DNA from: Ectopseudomonas khazarica
GTDB taxonomy: Bacteria > Pseudomonadota > Gammaproteobacteria > Pseudomonadales > Pseudomonadaceae
DNA length: 64,000 nucleotides
NCBI RefSeq assembly: GCF_004521985.1
Contig: NZ_SBHZ01000008.1
Location: forward strand, 124,001 to 188,000
Reading direction: 5' to 3'
The position numbers were made by a program, and so were the translations under genes. The notes below the pieces were generated by a model, which had not been told where the DNA came from, made no database searches, and saw only the letters and a program-made list of their open reading frames with translations. Positions 1 through 8,102 of this stretch are shown here, in pieces (the stretch's first letter is position 1; the number at the start of each line of letters is the position of its first letter).

Positions 1-385
1 GACGAGCGGTATCCGTCTCTTCATCACTGTAGTAAATGCGCTCGCCATTGGCATCGGTGCGGTAGTAGGAGAAACCTTCCGGGATCTGTGCCAGGCGGCG
101 CTGTAAATCACGGCATTCGCTGGCCCGTTCCTGGCGCTGGTTGGCCGCTGCGGCGGCAGCCTGCTGCTGCTCGTCGCGCCGGGCGTCGTAGAAGCGCTGG
201 CTACGCGCCTCACGCTCGCGCGTCTGCGCGTCGCGCTCGACGACCTGCGGCTTCACCTCGACCCTCTCGGCGCCCGCGACGGGGCGCTGGCCGAAGTGCA
301 CCTGGCCCTGCTCATCGGTCCAGCGATAGATCTCCGCCGTGGCCAGGGCCGGTAGCAGAGCAGCGATCAACAGCAAGCGGCGCAT
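1..385 (-). CDS. DUF4124 domain protein, exported, partial at left edge
   Basis: Reading leftward from an ATG at 385 the frame stays open to the window edge, so the C-terminus is missing. It starts with a short hydrophobic signal peptide (MRRLLLIAALLPALATA) followed directly by EIYRWTDEQGQVHF, the hallmark of DUF4124. The domain is followed by a charged, Gln/Ala/Arg-rich, probably coiled-coil stretch and a YYRTDANGERIYY segment. Proteins of this type are periplasmic or envelope proteins of unknown function in gammaproteobacteria. A purine-rich ribosome site (GGAGG) lies just upstream. Function is not known. Confidence 0.8.
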   Translation of the reverse strand, partial: MRRLLLIAALLPALATAEIYRWTDEQGQVHFGQRPVAGAERVEVKPQVVERDAQTREREARSQRFYDARRDEQQQAAAAAANQRQERASECRDLQRRLAQIPEGFSYYRTDANGERIYYSDEETDTAR

Positions 386-458
386 GGCCATCCTCCAGAG
401 GTACATGCGCCAGCTTATACCGCGCGGCAGCTCGACGAAATGACCCGCGACCGATGGC

Positions 459-833
459 TCACAGCGCCGCCGGGCTGGCCTTGGCGGGCGCGGCCGGATT
501 GTAGTGGCCAAGCTGCTCGAGCGTCTGCAGGCGTGCACGGGCACGGTAGGCATACTCGCTGGCCGGGTAGCGGCCGATGATGAACTGGTAGGTCTGCGCC
601 GCGTCGACGAACAGGCTCTCGCGCTCCAGGCACTGCCCGCGCAGCAGGGAGATTTCCGGCTGCAGGTAGGTGCGCGAACGACTCTTGCGCTCGGCCTGTG
701 ACAGTTCGAGTTCGACGCGCGAGCAGTCACCCTCATGGTACGCGCGGTAGGCGTTGTTCAGGTGGTGGTCGAGCGACACACGGGTGCAGCCGGCGGCCAG
801 CAGCGCCACGGCCAGGATGATCAGGGTTCGCAT
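459..833 (-). CDS. Small TPR-like lipoprotein
   Basis: A 124-residue protein starting at the ATG at 833; the open frame continues upstream, but this start gives a clean lipoprotein signal (MRTLIILAVALLAAGC, lipobox LAAGC) and has GGAGGAATT upstream. The mature part resembles tetratricopeptide helices (NNAYRAYHEGDCSRVELELSQAERKS; AAQTYQFIIGRYPASEYAYRARARL), as in envelope scaffolds. It lies divergent from the larger TPR lipoprotein at 985, and the two may share a promoter region. It corresponds by position to a conserved hypothetical gene next to pykA in P. aeruginosa. Specific role unknown. Confidence 0.75.
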   Translation of the reverse strand: MRTLIILAVALLAAGCTRVSLDHHLNNAYRAYHEGDCSRVELELSQAERKSRSRTYLQPEISLLRGQCLERESLFVDAAQTYQFIIGRYPASEYAYRARARLQTLEQLGHYNPAAPAKASPAAL

Positions 834-984
834 GGGTAATTCCTCCGATGTGCAGTGTATCGACAGGCGCCGGAAAAACTGAACAGCGACAAACCTCCGA
901 TGGGTTTTGCCGCCATCGCCTTGGCGCTGCCCAGCGCCCTGACTAGACTGCGCGACATCGGCCCGTTCCGGCCAAGGAGCCTGC

Positions 985-1791
985 ATGCTGTTCGTTCGCC
1001 TGATTTCCCTCGCCGTCGGCGCCTGCCTGCTGAGTGCCTGCGCACCGACCACCCCGCTGTTCATCGCCCAGGTCACCACCAACGAGGTGGTCGAGTACAA
1101 GGCCCTGAAGACCAAGCGCATGACAGCGGCCATCGAGGACGAAGGCGACCTGCTGACCTACAGCGCCCTGGCCATTCGCGACGCCCATAGCGACAAGGCC
1201 GAAGCACTGTATCTGGAGGGCTACCGTGACCGCCAGCTGAGTGACGAGGTACGCGCCATCGCCCTGTACCAGATCGGTCTGATCTACATGAACCGCTTCA
1301 ACGAGCAGCGCGACGACGCCAAGGCCCTCAATTACTTCTACCGGGTGCTCAACGAATTTCCCGCCAGCCAGGCGGCCAATCGCGCCGAGCAGCGTATCGA
1401 GACGATCCGCCAGCGCGAGGACGCGCCTATCCAGCAGACATCGCGCGAGCTGCTGGCGCACTGGCAGCCCAGCCAGAACCTCGACCTGTACAAGCCCAGC
1501 CTCGATCCGGACATGACCCTGCTGTCGCGCCGCGCCGTGCTCAAGGGCCGGGTCGACGAGGCCGAGCAACTCTACATGCTGGGCCTGGCGGACCCGCACG
1601 TCCCCGCCGACATCAAGGAGAAGGCGCTGTACCAGCTGGCCCTGATGCACATGGCGCCGGACAACCCGGCCGCCAACCGGGACAAGGCCATCGCCTACCT
1701 GCGTCGCCTGCTGGTGCAGTTCCCCGAAGGCGAGCTGAACGCCAAGGCCGCCCGCCACCTCGACCTGGCCCTGAATCCGGGCGCGCGCTGA
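985..1791 (+). CDS. TPR/Sel1-like outer-membrane lipoprotein
   Basis: A 268-residue protein with a lipoprotein signal (lipobox LLSAC at about residues 15-19) preceded by AAGGAG. The body is made of helical repeats of the YbgF/BamD/Sel1 sort (IALYQIGLIYMNRF, KALNYFYRVLNEFP, KALYQLALMHM, AIAYLRRLLVQFPEGE). Such proteins serve as periplasmic scaffolds in envelope assembly, but nothing here identifies a partner. It precedes the universal stress gene by 67 bases in the same direction. Confidence 0.75.
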   Translation: MLFVRLISLAVGACLLSACAPTTPLFIAQVTTNEVVEYKALKTKRMTAAIEDEGDLLTYSALAIRDAHSDKAEALYLEGYRDRQLSDEVRAIALYQIGLIYMNRFNEQRDDAKALNYFYRVLNEFPASQAANRAEQRIETIRQREDAPIQQTSRELLAHWQPSQNLDLYKPSLDPDMTLLSRRAVLKGRVDEAEQLYMLGLADPHVPADIKEKALYQLALMHMAPDNPAANRDKAIAYLRRLLVQFPEGELNAKAARHLDLALNPGAR

Positions 1792-1858
1792 CCCACATCA
1801 ATGCCGTTCGCCGCGCCAGGGTCTGTAATGTCAGGACACCCAGGCCGAGGACGCTGCC

Positions 1859-2767
1859 ATGAAACTGCAAAGACTGCTGGTCGTCATCGACACCGAACAC
1901 GCAGAACAGCCCGCCCTGCTGCGCGCCGCCGAGCTGGCCCGGCAGACCGGGGCCGAGTTGCACCTGCTGCAGGTCGACTACCACCCGAAACTCGACGGCG
2001 GCCTGCTCGACGGCCACCTGTTCCAGCGCATCCGCGACACCCTCGTGCAGCAGCGCCATGCCGACCTGCTGGCCAGCGTCGCCCACCTGAGTCGGGAAGG
2101 CCTCAAGATCGAGGTGGACGTGCGCTGGAGCAAACACCGCCATGAGGAGATCCTCGCCCGCGTCGCCGTGCTGCAACCGGACATCCTGTTCACCTCGGCA
2201 CACCCTGGCAACGCCCTGCGCCGCCTGCTGTTCGGCGATGCCAGCTGGCAGCTGATCCGCCGCTGCCCGGTGCCGTTGTGGCTGGTGCACGACGCCGCGC
2301 CGCGAGGCAGCAACCTGTGCGTCGCGCTCGACCCTCTGCACAGCGCCGACAAGCCCGCCGCCCTCGACCATCAGTTGATCGCCACCAGCCAGGCACTGCA
2401 GGCCCGGCTGGGCCTGGACGCCCACTATCTGCATGCCCAGGCCCCGCTGCCGCGTTCGCTGATGTTCGACGCCGAAGTAGCGCAGGAATATGAAGACTAC
2501 GTGACCCAGTGCCATCACGAGCATCGCCAGGCGTTCGATGCACTGATCGCTCGGCACGCCATCGACCCCGGGCACGCCCACCTGCTGGACGGTTTCGCCG
2601 AAGAGGTCATCCCGCAGTTCGTGCGCGAGCACAATATCGGTCTGCTGCTGATGGGCGCCATCGCCCGTGGGCATTTGGACAGCCTGCTGATCGGTCACAC
2701 GGCGGAACGGGTGCTGGAGCGGGTCGAATGCGACTTGCTGGTGATCAAGCCGGCAGGCAAAGGGTAG
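1859..2767 (+). CDS. Universal stress protein, tandem Usp domains (UspE type)
   Basis: 302 residues with two UspA-like domains, about 1-148 and 155-300. Each starts with a beta-alpha unit (LQRLLVVIDTEHAEQ; SNLCVALDPLHSADK). The second ends with the nucleotide-loop region GLLLMGAIARGHLDSLLIGH and VECDLLVIKP typical of the family. Cytoplasmic stress/survival protein; the P. aeruginosa gene at this position (PA4328) is, from memory, an anaerobically induced Usp. I found no clear Anr box (TTGAT-N4-ATCAA) just upstream. It directly precedes pyruvate kinase, a conserved pairing. Confidence 0.9.
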   Translation: MKLQRLLVVIDTEHAEQPALLRAAELARQTGAELHLLQVDYHPKLDGGLLDGHLFQRIRDTLVQQRHADLLASVAHLSREGLKIEVDVRWSKHRHEEILARVAVLQPDILFTSAHPGNALRRLLFGDASWQLIRRCPVPLWLVHDAAPRGSNLCVALDPLHSADKPAALDHQLIATSQALQARLGLDAHYLHAQAPLPRSLMFDAEVAQEYEDYVTQCHHEHRQAFDALIARHAIDPGHAHLLDGFAEEVIPQFVREHNIGLLLMGAIARGHLDSLLIGHTAERVLERVECDLLVIKPAGKG

Positions 2768-2838
2768 TGCACAGGAACAATGACTACAGCCTGGCGCCGT
2801 AGTAGCCTCCCCGACATCGTTCACTAGGGAGTTCGTGC

Positions 2839-4290
2839 ATGACCTTTCGCCGCACCAAAATCGTCGCCACCCTGGGCCCGGCCAGCAGCTCGCCGGAAGT
2901 GCTGGAGCAACTGATCATCGCCGGCCTCGACGTGGCCCGCCTGAACTTCTCCCACGGCACGCCGGATGACCACAAGGCGCGCGCTGCCCTGGTCCGTGAA
3001 CTGGCGGCCAAGCACGGTCGTCACGTCGCCCTGCTCGGCGACCTGCAAGGGCCGAAGATCCGCATCGCCAAGTTCGAGAACAAGCGTATCGAACTGAAGG
3101 ATGGCGACCTGTTCCGCCTGTCCTCCAGCCACTCGCGCACCGCCGGCAACCAAGACGTGGTCGGTATCGACTACCCGGCGCTGATCCAGGACTGCGACGT
3201 CGGTGACGACCTGCTGCTCGATGACGGTCGCGTGGTCATGCGCGTCGAACTCAAGGGTGCCGACGAACTGCACTGCCGCGTGCTGATCGGCGGCCCGCTG
3301 TCCGACAACAAGGGCATCAACCGCCGTGGCGGCGGCCTCACCGCCCCTGCCCTGACCGACAAGGACAAGGCCGACATCAAGGTCGCCGCCGAAATGGAGC
3401 TGGACTACCTGGCCGTGTCCTTCCCGCGTGACGCTGCCGACATGGAATACGCCCGTCGCCTGCTGAGCGAAGCCGGCGGCAGCGCCTGGCTGGTGGCCAA
3501 GATCGAGCGCGCCGAAGCGGTGGCCGACGACGAAGCCCTCGACGGCCTGATCCGCGCCAGTGACGCGGTGATGGTGGCCCGTGGCGACCTCGCCGTGGAA
3601 ATCGGCGACGCCGAACTGGTCGGCATCCAGAAGAAGATCATCGCCCACGCCCGTCGCCTGAACAAAGCGGTGATCACCGCCACGCAGATGATGGAGTCGA
3701 TGATCCACAGCCCGATGCCGACCCGCGCCGAAGTGTCCGACGTGGCCAACGCCGCGCTGGACTACACCGATGCGGTGATGCTGTCGGCCGAGAGCGCCGC
3801 CGGCGAATACCCGGTGGAAGCCGTGCAGGCCATGGCCCGCGTCTGCCTGGGTGCCGAGAAGCACCCCACCAGCCAGAAATCCAGCCACCGCCTGGGCCGT
3901 ACCTTCGAGCGCTGCGACGAGAGCGTGGCCCTGGCGACCATGTACACCGCCAACCACTTCCCCGGCGTCAAGGCCATCATCAGCCTGACCGAGAGCGGCT
4001 ACAGCCCGCTGATCATGTCGCGCATCCGCTCGCACATCCCGATCTTCGCCTTCACCCCGCACCGCGACACCCAGGCTCGCGTGGCGCTGTTCCGCGGCGT
4101 CTACACCGTGCCGTTCGACCCCGCCTCGCTGCCGGCCAACAAGGTCAGCCAGGCCGCCGTGGACGAGCTGCTCAAGCGTGGCGTGGTGGAACCGGGCGAC
4201 TGGGTCATCCTGACCAAGGGCGACAGCTACCATGGCACTGGCGGCACCAACACCATGAAGATCCTCCACGTCGGCGATCAGATGGTGTGA
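2839..4290 (+). CDS. pykA: Pyruvate kinase
   Basis: 483 residues, the usual length of bacterial PykA. Conserved blocks are present in order: TKIVATLGPASSSPEVL (N-terminus), LDVARLNFSHG, DLQGPKIRIAKF, the catalytic LVAKIERAEAV lysine segment, VMVARGDLAVEIG, and VITATQMMESMIHSPMPTRAEV. The enzyme transfers phosphate from phosphoenolpyruvate to ADP in the last step of glycolysis/Entner-Doudoroff. The C-terminal allosteric domain (about 350-483) is complete. Ribosome site TAGGGAG lies before the ATG. A strong intrinsic terminator follows. Confidence 0.97.
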   Translation: MTFRRTKIVATLGPASSSPEVLEQLIIAGLDVARLNFSHGTPDDHKARAALVRELAAKHGRHVALLGDLQGPKIRIAKFENKRIELKDGDLFRLSSSHSRTAGNQDVVGIDYPALIQDCDVGDDLLLDDGRVVMRVELKGADELHCRVLIGGPLSDNKGINRRGGGLTAPALTDKDKADIKVAAEMELDYLAVSFPRDAADMEYARRLLSEAGGSAWLVAKIERAEAVADDEALDGLIRASDAVMVARGDLAVEIGDAELVGIQKKIIAHARRLNKAVITATQMMESMIHSPMPTRAEVSDVANAALDYTDAVMLSAESAAGEYPVEAVQAMARVCLGAEKHPTSQKSSHRLGRTFERCDESVALATMYTANHFPGVKAIISLTESGYSPLIMSRIRSHIPIFAFTPHRDTQARVALFRGVYTVPFDPASLPANKVSQAAVDELLKRGVVEPGDWVILTKGDSYHGTGGTNTMKILHVGDQMV

Positions 4291-4307
4291 CCCGCAGCTG
4301 AACCGGA

Positions 4308-4333
4308 AAGGCCGCTCATCGAGCGGCCTTTTT
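4308..4333 (+). terminator. Intrinsic terminator of pykA
   Basis: Perfect 8-bp stem GGCCGCTC/GAGCGGCC with an ATC loop, followed by a run of T. It lies between convergent pykA and the GNAT gene, so it may act on both. Confidence 0.9.
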
Positions 4334-4800
4334 CATGCCTGTTCGGCAAACTCCAGCGTCAGCCGCAGCATGTCCCGCAGCTGGATGCCTTCCTCGTGGA
4401 TCGGCTGCGGGTAATGGCGCACGAAGAAATCACGGTCGATGGCCGTGACGCGAAAACCCTGGCGCTGATAGAACGCCAGCTGGTAGCCGAAGCTGCCGGT
4501 TCCGACCTCCAGCGCACGGGCGCCGCAATCGCGCACGGCATCGATCACCGCCCGCAGCAATCGACTGCCGACACCACTGCGCTGCTGGCGTGCGCAGACA
4601 GCGATGCTCATCAGCTCCGCCACCCCGTGCACAGGCCGGGTAACCGCGCAGGCACCCAGTATCTGCTCGTTCTGCACGGCGATGAAGCAACGGCAGCCGG
4701 GCAGATAGGCGCGCACCTTGCTTTCGTTCGGGTCGGCCAGCAACAGCAGTTCGAGCGGCACCTGCTCCGGGGCTGCTTCGCGGATCACCAGGTCTGTCAT
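4333..4800 (-). CDS. GNAT family N-acetyltransferase
   Basis: 155 residues with the GNAT fold. Visible are a beta strand (GCRCFIAVQNEQILGACAVTRP), motif A with the acetyl-CoA loop (IAVCARQQRSGVGSRLLRAVIDAV, i.e. QQRSGVGSRLL), and motif B (LEVGTGSFGYQLAFYQRQGFRVTAIDRDFF). The N-terminal part and the final FF..Y segment resemble YjgM/ElaA-type acetyltransferases. Substrate cannot be deduced. It is convergent with pykA, sharing its terminator, and is followed by no obvious partner. Confidence 0.88.
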   Translation of the reverse strand: MTDLVIREAAPEQVPLELLLLADPNESKVRAYLPGCRCFIAVQNEQILGACAVTRPVHGVAELMSIAVCARQQRSGVGSRLLRAVIDAVRDCGARALEVGTGSFGYQLAFYQRQGFRVTAIDRDFFVRHYPQPIHEEGIQLRDMLRLTLEFAEQA

Positions 4801-4913
4801 GTACGCGTCCTCAAGGCGGGTCGATCACGGCGCATGCCGTACGGTCGACCATTCTCGGGAAGCCGGCGCGTCGACGCCAGGGGCAAGCAGGGCCGGTGCT
4901 CCGGCCAGGGGCC

Positions 4914-5687
4914 TCAGGCGAACCGGGAGAAATCCGGCTTTCTGCGTTGCATGAATGCCGACAGCGCCTCGATGGCCTCGGGCGAACGCAGGCGCTGGCC
5001 GAACAGTGCGCCCTCCTCCTCGATCACCTTGCGCAGCTCTTCGCGCCCCGGTGCACGCATCAGGCGCTTGCTGTCGGCGACTGCCGAAGGGGCCAGATCG
5101 AGAAAACGCAGCGCCGCCTCATGCGCCGCACGCAGGGTCGCCGCGCCACCGTCGAGCGCCTGATTGGCAATGCCCCAGGCGGCCGCCTGCTCCCCGCTGA
5201 AGCCCTGGCCAAGCAGCAGCAGCTCGGCCGCCCGCGCATGGCCCAGCAGGCGCGGCAGGATCAGGCTGGAGCCATACTCGGGGCACAGCCCAAGGTTGAC
5301 GAAGGGCATCTTCAACTGCGCATCGCCACTGACGTAGACCAGGTCGCAATGTAGCAACAGGGTGGTGCCGATGCCGACCGCAGGCCCGGCCACGGCGGCG
5401 ACCACCGGCTTGCTGAAATCGAACAGGGCGCGCATGAACTGGAAGACTTCGCTGTTCAGACCGGTGGGCGGCGCCTGGATGAAATCGGCGACGTCGTTGC
5501 CACTGGTGAAGCAGGTCTCGCCACCGGTCAGCAGCACCACGCGCACGCTGGCGTCGCGCTCGGCTGCGTCCAGCACCTCGGCCATGCCGGCGTACATGGC
5601 GCGGGTCAGGGCATTCTTCTTGTCCGGGCGCTGCATGCGCAGGGTCAACAGACCGCCATCACGTTCGATATGCAGATGTTCGTTCAT
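4914..5687 (-). CDS. Enoyl-CoA hydratase/isomerase family protein
   Basis: 257 residues of the crotonase fold. The oxyanion-hole strand VVLLTGGETCFTSGNDVADF and the second CoA-binding segment KPVVAAVAGPAVGIGTTLLLHCDLVYVSG are clear, followed by MPFVNLGLCPEYGSSLILPRLLG. The usual hydratase glutamate pair appears only partly (P-E-Y-G-S-S is present), so isomerase or hydratase activity is open. It corresponds to PA4330 by synteny. It is encoded downstream of the ferredoxin-reductase gene in the same direction, probably co-transcribed. Confidence 0.88.
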   Translation of the reverse strand: MNEHLHIERDGGLLTLRMQRPDKKNALTRAMYAGMAEVLDAAERDASVRVVLLTGGETCFTSGNDVADFIQAPPTGLNSEVFQFMRALFDFSKPVVAAVAGPAVGIGTTLLLHCDLVYVSGDAQLKMPFVNLGLCPEYGSSLILPRLLGHARAAELLLLGQGFSGEQAAAWGIANQALDGGAATLRAAHEAALRFLDLAPSAVADSKRLMRAPGREELRKVIEEEGALFGQRLRSPEAIEALSAFMQRRKPDFSRFA

Positions 5688-5743
5688 GCAATGCTCCGGG
5701 GCCTTGGCTGGCGTGCTGCAGGCCGGAGGCGGCGGCGTACACG

Positions 5744-6703
5744 TCAGGCGCGGGGTAGGAAGACGTCGGCAAGCATCTGGCTGCGCGGCAGACCGGCCAT
5801 GTAGAGGCGCCGCGAGAAGCTTTCGACCGTCTCAGGATGGCCGCAGAGTAAGGCGAGGGTCTGCCGCGAAACAAGGCGCAGTTCGGCCAAAGCAGCCGGC
5901 AACTGCGCCGCCGTCACCAGGCTGACCTGCAGATTCGCATGCTGTTGCGCCAGTGCCTGCAACTCGTCAGCCAGGTAGTGTTCGGCCGCCTCGTGCGCCA
6001 CGTGCAGCAGGCGGATAGCCCCCTGGTGCTGCTCGCGCAGCGCCTCTCGCAACACGCCGTACAACGGCGCCAGCCCGGTGCCGGCGGCCAGCAGCCAGAG
6101 TGGCCGTGCCTGCCAGTCGGCATCGTAGTGCAGCGCCCCGCCACGCAGCTCCCCCAGCCTCAGGCCATCGCCGAGTTGCAGCCGACGGGCTGCGTCGCAG
6201 AAGGCGCCAGACAGGCGGCAGTCGATGTGGAACTCCAGCCAGTCGTCCTCGCCGGGCACGCTGGCCAGCGAATAGGGACGCGCCACCCCTTGCTCGGTCC
6301 AGAGCACCAGGTGTTGGCCGGGGCGATAGCGCAGCGGCCTGGCCGGTTCGAGGCGCAGGCGCAGGACCTGCGGGCTCGGCCAGTCGAGCGCAACGACCCT
6401 GGCCGCCAGACCATCGCGCTGCGGATCGAAGGGCTCCACCTCGAGATCGCCCACCACCTGGCACTGGCAGGCCAGGCGCCAGCCCTGCGCACGCTTGTCC
6501 GAGGCCAGCGCCTCCGGCCGACGATCCAGCGGTTCCCCGCTCAGGCAACGCACCATGCAGGCATGGCAACTGCCCGCGCGGCAGCTGTAGGGCACCGCCA
6601 CACCGCCACCGAGCAGCGCGTCGAGAAGATTGCTCTGGCCAGCGACCTGCAACTGCCGATCCCCCACGCGCAGCTCAGGCACCCGCACGCTCCCAGCTGG
6701 CAT
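5744..6703 (-). CDS. 2Fe-2S ferredoxin/FAD-NAD(P)H oxidoreductase
   Basis: About 319 residues using the ATG at 6703 (a GTG at 6688 is also possible). The upstream part of the frame is rich in Arg/Ser and overlaps the preceding gene, so it was trimmed. N-terminal plant-type ferredoxin motif SCRAGSCHACMVRC with the fourth ligand in LACQC; then an FAD domain (RYRPGQHLVLW, RPYSLAS) and an NAD-binding domain (LLAAGTGLAPLYGVLREAL, ALLCGHPETV). This layout matches the reductase component of multicomponent oxygenases. It overlaps the 3' end of the GGDEF gene, indicating coupling. Partner oxygenase is not evident nearby. Confidence 0.88.
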   Translation of the reverse strand: MPAGSVRVPELRVGDRQLQVAGQSNLLDALLGGGVAVPYSCRAGSCHACMVRCLSGEPLDRRPEALASDKRAQGWRLACQCQVVGDLEVEPFDPQRDGLAARVVALDWPSPQVLRLRLEPARPLRYRPGQHLVLWTEQGVARPYSLASVPGEDDWLEFHIDCRLSGAFCDAARRLQLGDGLRLGELRGGALHYDADWQARPLWLLAAGTGLAPLYGVLREALREQHQGAIRLLHVAHEAAEHYLADELQALAQQHANLQVSLVTAAQLPAALAELRLVSRQTLALLCGHPETVESFSRRLYMAGLPRSQMLADVFLPRA

Positions 6704-7802
6704 CGCAACGGTTGCGGCCACCGCGCTTGGCCTGGTAGAGCGCCTGGTCGGCGCGCTGCAGGGCTTCATCGAGTTCGTCCCCGGCGAGCAGCAGGGTCAT
6801 GCCGGCGGAAAGGCTCAGGTTGTCGACCACCACGCCAACCGGCTCGGCGCTGGCGAAGGCCTCGCGCAGACGCTCGCAGCAGGCCGTGAACTGATCGGCA
6901 TCGGTATTGGGCAACAACAGGACGAACTCCTCACCGCCGTAGCGGGCAATGACATCACCATCACGCAGACAGGCGCGGGCGACTGCGGCGAAGGTCTGCA
7001 GAACCCGGTCACCGGCAGCGTGACCGTGAGCATCGTTGATTCGCTTGAAATGGTCCAGATCGATCAGCGCCAGGCCATGCTGCCGTCCGGGCCCCATGTT
7101 CTCCAGCTCGCGTGCGGCCAGGCGCAGGAAATGCCGGCGGTTGAACAGCCCGGTGAGTTCGTCGGTGGCCACCAGGTCCTCCAGCTGCCGCATCATCCCG
7201 CGCAGGGTGTCCTGGTGCGCCTGCAGGGCAAAACGACGCTGACGCACCCGCTTGCGCATCGCCTGCACGTAGCTGGAGAACAGGCATAGCCAGACCAGCA
7301 GGATGAACAGCACCCAGACCTGCAGCCAGGCCATGCTCGGGTCCACCAGCAGCATGCGGTAGGCCTCGATCAGCACCATCGCGGTGAAGCCGAAGAAGGC
7401 GAACAGCGCGCAGCGCACGAACACCCGGGGCGGCAACTGGAACACACCGAACAGCAGGATCAGCACGTAGAAGACCATGAGGACGCCACGCGCAGTGTCG
7501 AAGAAGGCCAGTACCGGTGGCTGCCAGGCCAGCGCCACCAGCACCTGAGCCTCGGTCAGGCTGGGGTCGTCGAAACGCAGGTTGCGCCCGGACAGAAACA
7601 GCCAGAGAAACACCAGCTGGCTGCCCATGACGCCCAGGGTCAGCCAGGCCGCGGTCGATACGGAACCGATGAAGAGGCCGTTGAACACGGCAAACCAACA
7701 GACGAGCGCCATCATCACGTACGTGCTGAAGGCCATGGCGAAGCGTTTGAGCAACAGGCTCTGCAGGCTGCGCTGCGTTCCCCGAGGAGTGCTTGGGCTC
7801 AT
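6675..7802 (-). CDS. Membrane diguanylate cyclase (GGDEF), SadC-like
   Basis: 375 residues. Residues about 18-195 hold five or six hydrophobic helices (FSTYVMMALVCWFAVF, AAWLTLGVMGSQLVFLWLFL, GVLMVFYVLILLFGVF, ALFAFFGFTAMVLIEAY, WVLFILLVWLCLFSSYV); residues about 213-375 form a GGDEF domain with active motif GGEEF and an inhibitory RxxD site (RDGD) five residues before it. It should make cyclic di-GMP from two GTP. Position next to the ferredoxin reductase and fumarase matches SadC (PA4332) of P. aeruginosa, a surface-attachment cyclase, though SadC is longer by roughly 100 residues in memory. Confidence 0.92.
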   Translation of the reverse strand: MSPSTPRGTQRSLQSLLLKRFAMAFSTYVMMALVCWFAVFNGLFIGSVSTAAWLTLGVMGSQLVFLWLFLSGRNLRFDDPSLTEAQVLVALAWQPPVLAFFDTARGVLMVFYVLILLFGVFQLPPRVFVRCALFAFFGFTAMVLIEAYRMLLVDPSMAWLQVWVLFILLVWLCLFSSYVQAMRKRVRQRRFALQAHQDTLRGMMRQLEDLVATDELTGLFNRRHFLRLAARELENMGPGRQHGLALIDLDHFKRINDAHGHAAGDRVLQTFAAVARACLRDGDVIARYGGEEFVLLLPNTDADQFTACCERLREAFASAEPVGVVVDNLSLSAGMTLLLAGDELDEALQRADQALYQAKRGGRNRCDASWERAGA

Positions 7803-7929
7803 GGGCTCCGTCCCATAATGGCATATCGCCTTACTCTACCCCTGTGATCACAAAAATCCTAGGCCGCTGACAAGCACCCGCCGCCTTTGCCATCGACCTT
7901 CGGCGGCTGTGCCGGTCGCGGCCGTCGCG

Positions 7930-8102
7930 GTATACTGCCGCGCCTTTTCGGGGCACCTCGAAAAAACACCGCGCTGCGCGCGCAGGACTGCCGCCGTGCA
8001 GAACACGCCGGCGAGGTGTTTTTTGAGATGCCCTTTTCGCCGTCGCGCCGGGTCATGACCCGGCGCGTGCTCATAGATGTTCCCTGATAGAGGAGCGCCC
8101 CA
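7930..8102 (+). promoter_or_regulatory. Structured leader upstream of fumA
   Basis: A TATACT -10-like box lies at 7931-7936. Downstream, 7951-7970 and 8015-8033 are complementary (ten consecutive A/T-rich pairs, AAAAAACACC with GGTGTTTTTT, then CTC/GAG and GGGCA/TGCCC with one bulge and one mismatch). A 24-bp perfect palindrome occupies 8044-8067. A transcript starting near 7943 would carry both hairpins in a leader of about 160 bases before the AGAGGAG ribosome site. No gene is visible in 7803-8102. Confidence 0.5.
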
